Below the pieces are notes generated by a model. The model saw only the letters and a program-made list of their open reading frames with translations. It ran no database searches and had not been told where the DNA came from. This document shows positions 25,119-35,842 of a stretch of DNA of 64,000 bases, piece after piece; position 1 is the first letter of the stretch, and every line of letters starts with the position of its first letter. The translations under genes were made by a program, and so were the position numbers. The stretch is from Eleginops maclovinus. Its lineage: Eukaryota; Chordata; Actinopteri; Perciformes; Eleginopidae. The stretch lies in contig NC_086358.1 in assembly GCF_036324505.1 (NCBI RefSeq), positions 5,217,268-5,281,267 on the forward strand, written 5' to 3'.

Positions 25119-25991
25119 TAGGTCTGCACAATTAATCGAATTTTAATCACGATCACGATTTTGGCTTCCCACGATCAAAATCGCGTGACCGAGCGATATT
25201 TTAAATGTGTCCTTCGGTTCATAGAACGCTCAGTATCAACGGTTTTTTTCCAAAGCCAATCTAGCGCTTCTAGCGAGTGATGGAGAAAACAAACCTCGTA
25301 TACAATACAATACACAATACTGGGTTTTCGTTTTAAAACGGAGGCTTTTGGAAACGCTGCTGGCCCCCGGGGCTGCTGATTAGTGTGGACAGGCAGAAAC
25401 GCAGACTTTTGGAAACGCTAACGTAGAGGCACCCATGAGCGCTTTCTGATTGGGTCTTATCGATCACGAGTATCCTTCTCTGATTCGTCACGCTCCTACC
25501 ATGTGACCCTTCCTTACCCGGAAAAATTCAAATCAACTGGGTATCGGGTCAGATCAGCTGGGTATCGGGTCGGATCAGCCTTGACTACCAGTGGTAAACA
25601 TGGATAACGAAGTAAAGGCGCTGTTTACCTTGTTGTCTGTGGTAGCAGTTGTTGTGCAGGTAAATTCTGCATTTTATAATGCTGCAACTGCAACCGGCAC
25701 GCGCATGCCCAGTATGCGTGAATGGTCACGTTTTCGTTTTAAAACTCCGGATTAAAACGAAAACGCAGTAGGCCTAGTGTGGACGAGATATAGACCAATT
25801 TCATGTTGATGCACAAATGTGTACATTAGCAGGAATGTAGCACCTGGATGTGAAAGCAGTAATAATGAGCCTATGTGTCAATAAAAAACGTTTTGGTTAA
25901 AATTTAACAAATAATCGTGATAATTAATCGTGATCTCAACATTGATTAAAATAATCGTGATTATCATTTTGGCCATAATCGTGCAGCCCTA
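25119..25991. mobile_element. Non-autonomous hAT-type transposon with 8-bp target duplication
   Basis: An 873-bp element with ends TAGGTCTGCACAATTAATCG and, inverted, TAGGGCTGCACGATTATGGC. The flanking 8-mers TCCAGTCT at 25111-25118 and 25992-25999 are identical, as expected for hAT insertion. No transposase frame is present, so it depends on another copy. Inside, about 25320-25765, a second pair of inverted segments (GTTTTCGTTTTAAAACGGAG and CGTTTTCGTTTTAAAACTCC with its complement) suggests a further nested element. Confidence 0.82.
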
Positions 25992-28900
25992 TCCAGTCTT
26001 TACACCAACAACATGCATACACAGAGACCACCAGGTATATGTTTAGGTGTAATGCATTAAATCATCCTCTCACTTACGCAGGCAATTACTGTGAGAGGAT
26101 TTGCTTAAGATAAAATCACCCATATACACCCCTGAGCCCTGGAGTGGCGGACGCTTCTGTCCTGCTCACATCAGTCTGTGAGATTATGGTAGCTGATAGT
26201 GTACACAATGTTTTCTATATAGGTTACTGTTTTCACATTAAGGGACATCCTGCGTCTCCAAGACAATGGAAGTTTGGCTGCTATAGAGGCATTGAAAAAC
26301 CACATTTGTAAACCTCCCTTTATGATGTATTATCCTCTGTCAAACAGTCGTCACATTTAATACTATTCTCTCAGGAAGATATTCAGGAATGCCCCTGTAT
26401 TTTGAGTATCTGCATTGGAGTATCTTGGAGAAATCTGCGGTATGTTAATGCTTCTCCATTGTCAAACGTATTTCTAGGCTATCCTCGTTCTCCCAAGGTA
26501 ATATTAAAGCAATTCATTCGAGCTTGCCTTCTGGGGCTCTTATTACCACCCAAGTCACTACACTTGCCTGTACAATCAAAACAAAGTTGGTAAGGTCTTT
26601 TGAAGGAGAGGGTGCACTCAAGTGTAGTTTAAAGCCAGGGCTGCACGGTTGAATGATTTCATAAATTAAGGTGTTGTCCCCCCGCGTGCATATTAATACG
26701 TGGCAGCGACATATAAACGCTTGATGTATTTTTCCTGGGTCCAGATAGATTTTTAAGTTACAATAAAATGTTATCTTGCCTTGGAACTACTGCCAGACTC
26801 ACAAACAGTAACAGCCAGATCTTTATCTTTTAATTTGATGTATTCTACGATCAACCGATCTGCTTTTTCATGCATGGTGATGACAGATTTACCACCATCA
26901 GGAGATATCACCTGATGCCAGACAGCTAATAAAACCTGATCAACTTAGTGCTGTGAGTCTTCTGTTTCCCAGAGCTGAATACAGATTTATATAAGTGTAA
27001 TTAAATGTCATGTACACACCACTGAGAGGCTAGAAGATCTAGGTAGAGTGCTGAGAGATACCCAGGGGGAGCATTTCAAATCACCACCCTGTCAGAGTGG
27101 ATTTCATTAAGAAGGTTTGCAGTCCTTTTGTCTTTCTGAGGAAGCAGCCATGGTGAGAAAAGTACGATGAATGGCACCGTTTCAATGTCACACAAATCTC
27201 TCGAGAGGAAAACCTAAGAGCTGAATATGACAAAGAGAACCTGCTTTCAGGCCAAACTTATCACGTTAGCTGCCGTGTATTTGCTTAATATTGGTATTTA
27301 TTAAAGCTGAGTTAGAAATCGATTTGGTTGACAATGTGGGCTGATCCTCATATCTTTTTTTGTTGCAACCTTTCCTTGACACAGATCTAAAAACAAACAT
27401 TTATGGCGAACAAAACAGATTTAGAATAAAGTGCTGCTAAAAAAAAGGCTCAGAATTTGTGAACCGTGAACGAGCACCAGCTCCCCGGATGCAATATTTC
27501 GCCTCACTGTGCATTACAACCACGAGCCTAAAAATAAATATAAGATCCAAATGGTTTAGCCTTGTGTATACGATATCAGCTGTCTGACTGTCCCTTATGA
27601 TCAAAGTAATAACTGGATGCCAAGTCGCATATAGATGGGTGAGGTTAAGACATTTCCTGAAGACAGCTGTTCCAAGTCTATGAATAGTCCAGCAATCAAT
27701 ACATGTGTGGAGATGTGCTGTTTACAACATGCACGCTCACTACAGCGAGTGGCGCACAGCAAGCTGTTTTTACACACTGTGAAATAAACAGTTTAGAAGA
27801 ATTTATTTCACAGGCACTGAATGAGCAAAATAGACACAGCCACCTCAGATTTTTTGAAGCCTCGCTCTAGTAAAAAACAAATATAAACATGAAGAATATG
27901 AGGTTATATTGTTGCCTGTATAAAATCAGTCATCTGAATGACATGAAGCACATGATGTCTGAAATGCATCATCAGGCATGTTGAGTAGGGAGCCGTTATC
28001 TTAAGAGGCAATATAAGGAGGCGCTGGATGAGAAGTCAAGGCATTAACTAAGTCAGCAGGCTTCATCCTCTGGGGAGCATGAATGATTGCAGGCTATCAA
28101 GGAAGTTTTTTTGGGAAAGAAAAGACAGACTGACTTTGCCATTGCTAATGCTGAACTGATAGCATGGCTAAAAATATCCTATTTGCCCATTAAAAATCCA
28201 TGCGGGTTATATAAACACAGCCTGTCAATGATGGCTTTAATGCCACAGCCCCTGTGCACGGAGGTCTGTGCTGCAGGGGGAGAGGTGACAGTTTGAGCGA
28301 GTAAATGAGCAGATCATTTTTATAAATGACACCACAGAGGACGGGGAAGAGATGCAGGAGTGATGTGATCTGCAGATGGGTCCTACTTCTGAAGTCTTTC
28401 ACTCTCCTACAGCTGATTAAAGTTTCAGTTTGAGTGATGCAGTAATTAATCTTTCAGTCAGAGCAGTAACACTACAGTATGGATTGAAGACGTTCTTATT
28501 TAAAGTGTTCAGTGTGTGACGTCACACAACCAGGAGGCTCTGACTTCCTCTAAGATCAAGGATCAGGGTCACACAGGGACATCTCTCTGAATGTGTCCAA
28601 GTTTGTTTTAGTTATTTAATTAAATGTCAAACATGAAGAGGTTAAACATGTCGTAAATCCAAATCCTGCCTGTTCTGTTCTAAATGTAATTTAAGGTGTT
28701 ATACTAAATGTATTCAAATCCTCCTGAGTTAAAAAGGATCCAACTTCAGGGGTTCTTTAATCGTTAAAGAAAAGCTTCGACAATGTTTCTAAACCAGACC
28801 TGCTGATCTTGACCCAAATCCCAAAGCTGTCCTCCAACTTTCCAAAACAGAAACAGATAAAAAGGCTCGAGTTTCTTTTAATCCCATTCAAAAGCTCTTT

Positions 28901-29729
28901 AAAGTGAGCCGGTTTGATATAAATCAAATATATTATTATAGTATTTTATAAGTGAGTATAGTTACCTAGGTTAAAGGAAAATGTACTAAATGTTTACTAA
29001 ACTGCTGTAAAAACACCAATATGGATATCTGGACGTTACGAGTATGTGAAGTTGTCCTCCCGTTACGCTTGTTGATGAGGTATATTGCCAAGACCGACTT
29101 AATCAAGGTATAAATAACAAAAGTAGGAACGCTTCATCCATCACAGCCTAAACCAGGACAATTCTGAGTCATACAAAGCAAGACAAGTCCTTGACTTCCA
29201 CAAAAAGGACTGGAGACAGAGAACTGGACTCAAAAAATACAACCCCAGTCCTATGCCTTAAATAATGATTAAATGTGCATGTATACTCAAGTGATTTTAT
29301 GGTGATGGCTCTCCAAATTGCCCTTTCAGAATACTTCAGAACAACAAACAGTACGGCTCACATTGCTCTGTAGTTATCTGCAGACTGACTAGTCACACAT
29401 TAAGCTTTATTAATGCCAATAAAATAACTTGGTTATTGCTGTCTTTTGAATTCTTCCTCTGCAGTAACACAATGTCCTCACAGTGGGGCTGTTATAGAAG
29501 AAGACAAGATCATAGGCCTTCAAACACAATTAATAAGTTTGCAAATAAATAAGCTTGATTGTGAAGAAGTAGGTTAAATCTTACTCCTATCTTAAATGTT
29601 TATCCACCTTCCTGTCAGAGACACATCAGCACCGGCTCCATTTGTCCACCAACATCTGTGCTTGTCCCCGTGTGTGTGGGCATGCGCAATGGCAGAGAAC
29701 AGGTAGAAGAAGAATCGGAGGATGAAGCC

Positions 29730-29945
29730 CTCTTTATTAGTCACATACATTCACACAGCAGAGCACACACAGTGAAATTGGTCCTCTGCATTAACCCATC
29801 CTAGTACTAGGAGCAGTGGGCAGCTATCGTGCAGCGCCCGGGGAGCAATGGGTTGGGGGGATTGGAGGTGTCCGGTGCCTTGCTCAAGGGCACCACAGCA
29901 GGGCCCAGGAGGTGAACTGGGACCTCTCCAAGTAGCAATTCGACT
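29730..29945. repeat. Dispersed fish repeat
   Basis: Text such as TTTATTAGTCACATACATTC, GAGCAGTGGGCAGCTATCGT and GTGCCTTGCTCAAGGGCACC is typical of a repeat seen many times in fish genomes. The class is not certain; it may be a SINE or LINE-derived piece. Confidence 0.55.
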
Positions 29946-29998
29946 TATACCCAATTATTGTTACCAATTATCATTCCTTCAATTCATTTCCAACAAAA

Positions 29999-29999
<1 letters not shown>

Positions 30000-30079
<80 letters not shown>
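30000..30079. repeat. TTA tract joined head-on to a TAA tract
   Basis: About 11 TTA units run directly into about 15 TAA units, so the left part is complementary to the right. This forms an inverted repeat with arms of about 32 bp and no spacer. Confidence 0.9.
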
Positions 30080-30080
<1 letters not shown>

Positions 30081-30452
30081 TTTAAGCGTTGGACTGTTAA
30101 GGCTGATTGGTTTGTGTCCGTTGCACAGGTGCAAATAGCCTGAAGCCAATTAAGCTAGGTTAATAAAAATGGCATGTGGCTAAGATTTGAGGCAAAGCAC
30201 ATGGATTTGTAGCTTTCTCACGCTGCGTGTGAGGAAGACAATTCTATCAAACGTTACACAATGTGTCTTTTTACGTAATTGAAAGGGATATTAACACTAA
30301 AGCTCTTCATTAGCCATCACTTTCACGTGAGACATGGACAAATGTCTAACTGCGTGTACCCCTAAACCACCTGGCGAAGGTGGAACAAGGCGTAAATAAT
30401 GCTAACCAAACCTGAGCACCACGGTGAAAGACGAAAGGTAAAAGGCGCTCAC

Positions 30453-30621
30453 CTGCCCCCGGTCACCTTTATCCGGATGCCTCTTCGGTCTGATGTGCAG
30501 CCAGATGCTCGATAAATCTCCACCACCCTCCTCGCAGTTGTAGAAGCACGACAGGTTCTTGTTTAATCTATGCAGTCACTTTCACAACGCCAACCCACAC
30601 AATCGTACATGAGACCTTACC
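30453..30621 (-). other. Candidate non-coding 5' exon(s) of mpp2
   Basis: Two good donor sites read on the minus strand: GGGGGCAG|GTGAGC ending at 30453 and CTTTTAG|GTAAGG ending at 30621. They lie about 10 kb upstream of the mpp2 exon that needs a 5' non-coding partner, in a locally GC-richer stretch. No transcript evidence is available, so the exon limits and even its existence are guesses. Confidence 0.25.
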
Positions 30622-31040
30622 TAAAAGCGTGCTCGCGCAAATAGCCCCATTGATCAAAAGCCGATTGGCACTGATAGTGTTTCCCAAAAGGTGTCCGGGT
30701 AAATCTGATATGATAAATGCGTCTTATTCTGTGCTACCCCGGTGTGAAGTTGAAGCTGCCGTCGATGTGTAGAGCAGCAGTAAGATAGACCGACTTGAAA
30801 GTGTGGCTTTCTTTGTGATACAGGGACATCTAGAGGCAAGAAGAGCGGCTGCGGTTTATTTACCCCTCCTCTCGTGTTCGTTTCAGCTGCTCTTAGTAAC
30901 ACAAACGCCATTAATCATAACCAAATTGTATTTAACACTGTGAACAATGTCTCAAACTACTGGTTCACATTAATAACTGAAGTGAGTACACAAAGAAAAG
31001 ACACTGAATATATAGTCTGATACTGATTGTTCCCAAATTA

Positions 31041-31175
<135 letters not shown>

Positions 31176-31816
31176 ATCTGAAGTGATGGGTGAACATTAT
31201 GTAGGGTTACCCTTTCATTTCCTATTCATATACACACTAAATAATATCCCACTTGTATTTTGTGTTAGCTGTAAATTAGCCTTCAATAGTGATTTATATA
31301 ATATATTGTCAACAGTTTTTTGGTTGTTTATCTTATATTTTGATGTTTATATTGTATAATTGTTTGTTTCTAACCTTTTTTTATTTCTAATTATGTACGA
31401 AAAAATGTCCCAATTTGACATTAATTAAAAATATATGATCTTATCTTATGGTTGTAATTTTTGACCGGGAACATCATAGGTGTTCCAAAGATGACTAAAC
31501 CAGTCAAGATTCAATGAAAGTGGTGATCTGCAATCTTACATATGTCCAAATGCTTTCTGTGGACGATATACCTCGAAGCAATCAAATGTAAAACACAATA
31601 TTTATGCTTGATGAAAGCAGTTCCTTGGTCAGATTTGACCTGAACACAACAGGAGGGTTAAATAAATGTTTAAAATAAAGGAAATACCAAAGCATTGGTT
31701 TCTAGGCCTAATTTACTGAATTTAATTCTTCATCATAAAGACATTGATTTTTGATACAAATTATTTACATTTTTTGGGGCAAAGAACAAATAGATATGCT
31801 GAGAGAAGAAGGCAAA

Positions 31817-32035
31817 CAGAGAGAGAGCGACAGAGAGAGACAGAGAGAAAGAGAGAGACAGAGAGAGACAGAGAGAGACAGAGAGACAGAGAGAGATAGA
31901 GAGAGACAGAGAGACAGAGAAAGAGAGAGACAGAGAGAGACAGAGAGAGATAGAGAGAGACAGAGAGACAGAGAAGAGAGAGAGACAGAGAGAGACAGAG
32001 AGAGATAGAGAGAGACAGAGAGAGGGAGAGACAGA
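31817..32035. repeat. GAGACA-type purine repeat
   Basis: About 215 bp of GAGACAGA units with occasional GATAGA and GAAAGA variants, ending about 120 bp past the pyyb stop codon. The long open frames on both strands here are artefacts of the repeat. Confidence 0.95.
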
Positions 32036-32155
32036 TTTGCATGCACAATAAATAATTAATTATGGAAAGTCACAAAGTCAAGTGCAGGTTGACGATCACA
32101 GTGAGTGTGGGTGGATCGGGGGTCATGTCGGTCTGGTTTGAAGTTTGACGCTCAT

Positions 32156-32180
32156 TTACCACTGATCGCCGTATTCGGAG
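32156..32180 (-). CDS. pyyb: pyyb exon 4: last eight codons
   Basis: The acceptor TCTTACAG ends at 32181. The 25-nt segment completes Arg and reads SEYGDQW then TAA. NPY-family precursors characteristically end in a short exon closing with Trp before the stop, and the total becomes 97 residues. The exon is very short, so confidence is lower than for the others. Confidence 0.75.
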
Positions 32181-32500
32181 CTGTAAGAGACCAGAAAAAG
32201 ACATGACTTTACATTAAGATTCACACGCTTGCTACAGACTAATATGAGGTGGATTACCAGCTCAACTGACCAATGAATCCACAGTGAGAGAAAATGCAAA
32301 TCAATACTCACTTTAAGTGTAAAATATGGACATGGATCTCAAAAAAAGGACCATAACCAGCGAGGTAATCCTACTGCAGTGAGGCGTACGGCAATAAAAC
32401 AATTTGACTATATATTGGACCCATATTGGCAGGCTTGTGTTTTTTATTTAAAGGAGGCAATAAATGTTTTTAGACTCTAAATCAGGGGAAGGCAACCCGC

Positions 32501-32563
<63 letters not shown>

Positions 32564-35500
32564 GTGGCTCCCTGTAGCTTTAACATATATTGAATAAATA
32601 ACAGCTATTTTTCCTTTGTGTTGCCTAGTGAACACTTCTCTGAAAGCAAGGCCTTTTATCTTGAAGCTTTAAGTGATACTGTGACACTTTTTAAAATATT
32701 TCATCACCTAATAGATGCATCACATCCTTCTACGTCTATGTCCTGGCCTAGGGAAAGTAGCCATGGATAAATCCTAAAAAACTCACAAATGGTAAAGAGA
32801 GTTTATTTCTGCAGGTATAGATTCCTTTGCTTTTACCTCCAACAAATGGCTTTAGTTTATGCTTGATATATTGTGAAAAATAAGCAAACTGTTTATGCAT
32901 ATGACAGAAAAACCTGTGAATCCTTTAACTTGTTGAACCTTCTTGTTTTTCTCACCGTGGTTCAGCGTCCTGGCTCGAATCAGCTCCAAACAGCAGCCAC
33001 GCCACCGCCTGCTCGGGGGTCGCCCTCTTCCCATACCTGGAGACAAATCCAACATGCATGTAATGAGTGCAACTCAATCTTATTTGGAAGTTCTCATCCG
33101 TGTGAAACCCCCTTCTCTTGATTCCACCAGCAGTCACTCAGGCAGCATTTCACTGGGTGCTCTGGTGGTGTCACCCCCTTCAGCCTTGCTATGAATTTAA
33201 ACCACAGCGCATAAAGGGCAGGGCTGCTCACACACTAATGAGTTTCTTTGCAGGACTGATATTTCTACTGTACCCAATCACATATCAGTTGGGCAAGTAC
33301 CTGAAAGACAAGGACATTTTCTAGTTCAAAGCCCAGCATCCAGCGAAGCAAAAACAACAAGCTCCTTCTACTTTCTCTTTTGAAGTGTCTTTACTAAAAC
33401 CAATGCCTGGCCAGTCAGGGCAGAGTAAACATGGCTTTGTTTGAGGCATGAGAGCCCTACACTGGGAGTCCTTTGAGTGCAATGACAGCTACAGCCTCTT
33501 TAATTACAGACAGGAGGGTCAATGCTGACTATACTCAGCTTCCAGCACAGGAAAATGTGCCATAGAGCAGGGATAATAATACGTTTTATTTGGGGGGCGC
33601 CTTTCAAAGCCCCCAAGGACACCTTACAGGGCATAGGGTAATATAAGGAGAGTTAAAACAGTGGACAGCCAGGGTAAAACAAGACAAACATCAGGAAATG
33701 GAAGTACAGTTTATAGTGAGAATGCCAGTTTGAATAGGTGGGTTGTGAGTTGGGTTTTGAATGTTGTTATGGAATCAGACTGTCGGATATGTAGTGGCAG
33801 GGAGTTCCAGAGTCTGGGTGCAGAGCAGCTGAAAGCTCGAATGGTGTATTTAATATCAGCTACTGATCAAAACTATAACCAGCAATATGCTATATGTCAT
33901 ATTTAAGTCATGACACATGAGGCGTCAGTGAAAACTCGGATGAATTGTCGAAAAAACCTACAATTTCACTTCAAGTATTTTTTTTTACAAGAACATGATC
34001 AGGGTGTCTCACGTTGAAGCACGTCCTTCATGTGGCTTCTGAACTTCTGAGGTATACCAGGCTCCTGTCCTCGGCCTCATTATTTCTTATAACAAGCACA
34101 GCAATGCGCCATATGAGCATAATGACTAGCAGGTCGTCAAAAATGGGCTTGAACTTCTGACCAGCACCTGAAAGGTTTTGTTTCTTCCGTAATCGTTTTA
34201 CTCATACAACTGAAATTCACATATATGGAAGATTACATAAACAAAAATTACTCAGTACTTTTGAAATAGTGCCAAACCAAAGTAAGTTTATACTGACTGT
34301 TGTGATGCTATTGCAATATAACGCGCAAAGTCCTCTTTCTTCATTTTAGAAATTACATTAGGAAGCTCTGGATTCAGTGTTAGAGATTAAGCTCTTTCCT
34401 TTATATATTTAACGGTAGGTGAAATCTCTCAATTTGGGGGCTTTTTTAGTCTATAATGATCTTGATTTAGAGTGAAAGTAGGTCTTATAAGGGTGAAGTT
34501 GTGCCCCAACATGAGGGCTCGCCCCCCTGTGGCTGTCCTTGCACACTCGTCCTCGAGTCAGAGACTTAATCCGTCACATCACAGGAGGTGGACTACCTGT
34601 CTGACCCGAGCCTAGGATGAGAAGACACCAAACTACTGCAACTTTTTATACATTTACTAGTTGTTCAAGGTGATGGATGTGTTGATTGAAGAGTTAATTA
34701 TACTCCATGATACGTGCATTCTCTGGTTAGAGGAATACAGGGGACTTTCATGTATAAAGTTGTTATATAAACATCTCTTCCAACAAGAGCAGTCATTTAC
34801 CTGGCTGCTATATCTCATTACAGGATGTGTATTTTGTAAATTGTGTGTTTTTCTTTATCTTAATATTTTTTTAATGCATATTTTCTTTTGTAAAGCTGTC
34901 TTTGGCTCTGTTGCGGCTGCAGCAAATTTAAACGTCCCCTCTGTGGGACCAATAAAGAGATTCTGATTCTGTTTCATACTAATGAATGAAACCCAGGAAA
35001 ATAAAACGCATCCATAACTCAGTGGAAGTACTAAAACACCAAAATAAAAGGTGATGAAAGTACTGTATGGCAACCACAGCTGGATAACATCAGAGTGACT
35101 TCAGAGGACTTTCTATAATTCACTATGAATGCATGTAAACAATACCATATCAGCAACAGTGTGCGTAACATCTGTCTTTTGATGATCATTTATGGCTCTA
35201 GAGGCATCATATCATGACAACTTTCCCCCCCTTTACTTTTCTTTCTTTCACACTCATTCTATTTCACATATTGGTCTCATTTTAATAGCCTGACTATCTA
35301 ATCAACTATTTAATACATCGTTTCTATGAAGTTCAGGATTGTATTTTTAAAAAAGTACAATTTATTATCTGAAAAAAGAAAGGATAGTTAAATCTAGAGA
35401 AATAAACGCCTCTCACCTCTGCCTGGTGATGAGGTTGACATAATGCCGGACCGCTGAGTGGTATTTGGCCCAGTCCTCCGGTGAGGCGTCGCTCCCCGGG

Positions 35501-35604
35501 CTCTCCGGTTTGGGGGGGTAAGCGTCCGCAAAGCTGCTCAGACACACCAGCAGACAGAGAACCAGAGCTGAAAACATCATCCACGATCTCATCATGTTGG
35601 CCAT
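32156..35604 (-). CDS. pyyb: Peptide YY b / pancreatic peptide Y prepro-hormone
   Basis: Secreted NPY-family hormone that acts on Y-type GPCRs. Three coding exons are 35417-35604, 32956-33036 and 32156-32180, giving 97 residues, the classic length of prepro-PYY. Residues 1-28 are the signal peptide (hydrophobic [12 protein letters not shown], ending FADA). The mature 36-mer begins [20 protein letters not shown] and ends VNLITRQRY. It is followed by Gly (amide donor) and Lys-Arg (cleavage site). A C-flanking peptide begins [17 protein letters not shown] and, after the last splice, ends SEYGDQW. The [20 protein letters not shown] core matches percomorph pancreatic peptide Y rather than NPY or PYYa. 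The ATG starts exactly at the exon acceptor. Phases agree at both junctions (AG|G and CG|C). If the last intron is retained, the frame ends at once at TGA 32954-32952. Confidence 0.9.
32485..32645. repeat. CT microsatellite inside a probable hAT end fragment
   Basis: A pure (CT)n run occupies 32502-32560. It is flanked by AGGCAACCCGCGGCTCT and GCAGTGGCTCCCTGTAGCTT. These flanks resemble a common vertebrate hAT terminus in which a short CT run has expanded. The family assignment is from memory. Confidence 0.5.
32956..33036 (-). CDS. pyyb: pyyb exon 3: RYGKR amidation/cleavage site and flanking peptide
   Basis: The acceptor CTCCAG ends at 33037 and the exon begins G TAT GGG AAG AGG, completing Arg-Tyr-Gly-Lys-Arg. 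It ends CCA CG before GTGAGA. The intron's first bases complete CGG TGA, so an unspliced message would stop here. Confidence 0.9.
33560..33845 (+). repeat. Dispersed fish repeat
   Basis: Contains GATAATAATACGTTTTATTT, GGGCGCCTTTCAAAGCCCCC and GGGAGTTCCAGAGTCTGGGT, a pattern I recognise as an abundant fish interspersed repeat of uncertain class. It lies in the pyyb intron. Confidence 0.5.
34860..34985 (+). repeat. LINE 3' tail fragment
   Basis: The ending GTCCCCTCTGTGGGACCAAT followed by AAAGAGATTCTGATTCTG is the usual form of an L2/RTE-like LINE 3' end in fishes. Only the tail is recognisable. Confidence 0.5.
35417..35604 (-). CDS. pyyb: pyyb exon 2: signal peptide and most of mature peptide
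   Basis: The acceptor CCCCAG directly precedes ATG at 35604, and the donor GTGAGA lies at 35416-35411. It codes for the 28-residue signal and the hormone up to RQ plus two bases of Arg, the same intron position as in NPY-family genes generally. An in-frame upstream ATG in the intron is not part of the exon. Confidence 0.92.
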
Positions 35605-35758
35605 CTGGGGAGAGAGAAAACAACACGGTATAATTTCCCCTGACAAAGTGTAGAAATACATGATATTTAAAATGCGTTTTGGCACAAGCAAACATCTGTG
35701 TAGATCTAGGAAGCAGTCTAAACTTCGAGGTGTAGCTTATTAAAGTAGGAAGACTTAC

Positions 35759-35810
35759 TTTGTGACAGGTTTCTCCTGCTGTTGTGTCCTGGGTGGTGTC
35801 CCTGTGTTGC
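35759..35810 (-). other. pyyb non-coding first exon
   Basis: It ends at a donor GTAAGT (35758-35753), with the start set about 27 bases below the TATA box. A non-coding first exon followed by an intron and an ATG-containing second exon is the standard NPY-family arrangement. The exact 5' end is inferred. Confidence 0.65.
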
Positions 35811-35834
35811 TGCTCTCCTCAGATCACAGGATTA

Positions 35835-35842
35835 TATTTATA
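35835..35842 (-). promoter_or_regulatory. pyyb TATA box
   Basis: TATAAATA on the minus strand, about 76 bases from the first-exon donor. The spacing gives a start near 35808-35812. Confidence 0.7.

Larger units (their letters stand above)
20775..30452 (-). other. mpp2 upstream intron
   Basis: No coding exon was recognised. Contents: MITE-like copies at 21861-22272 (plus) and 23925-24090 (minus), CA/GT-rich patches at 23403-23447 and 23550-23594, a degenerate GACTTTT-rich tandem stretch at about 23640-23900, a hAT element at 25119-25991, a possible hAT end fragment at about 26638, a dispersed repeat at 29730-29945, and the TTA/TAA hairpin repeat at 30000-30079. Confidence 0.55.

Noticed and set aside
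31751..32048. Open frames of RERERQRET and SLSLSLS type on both strands
   Set aside because: Produced by the GAGACA repeat, which has no stops in several frames.
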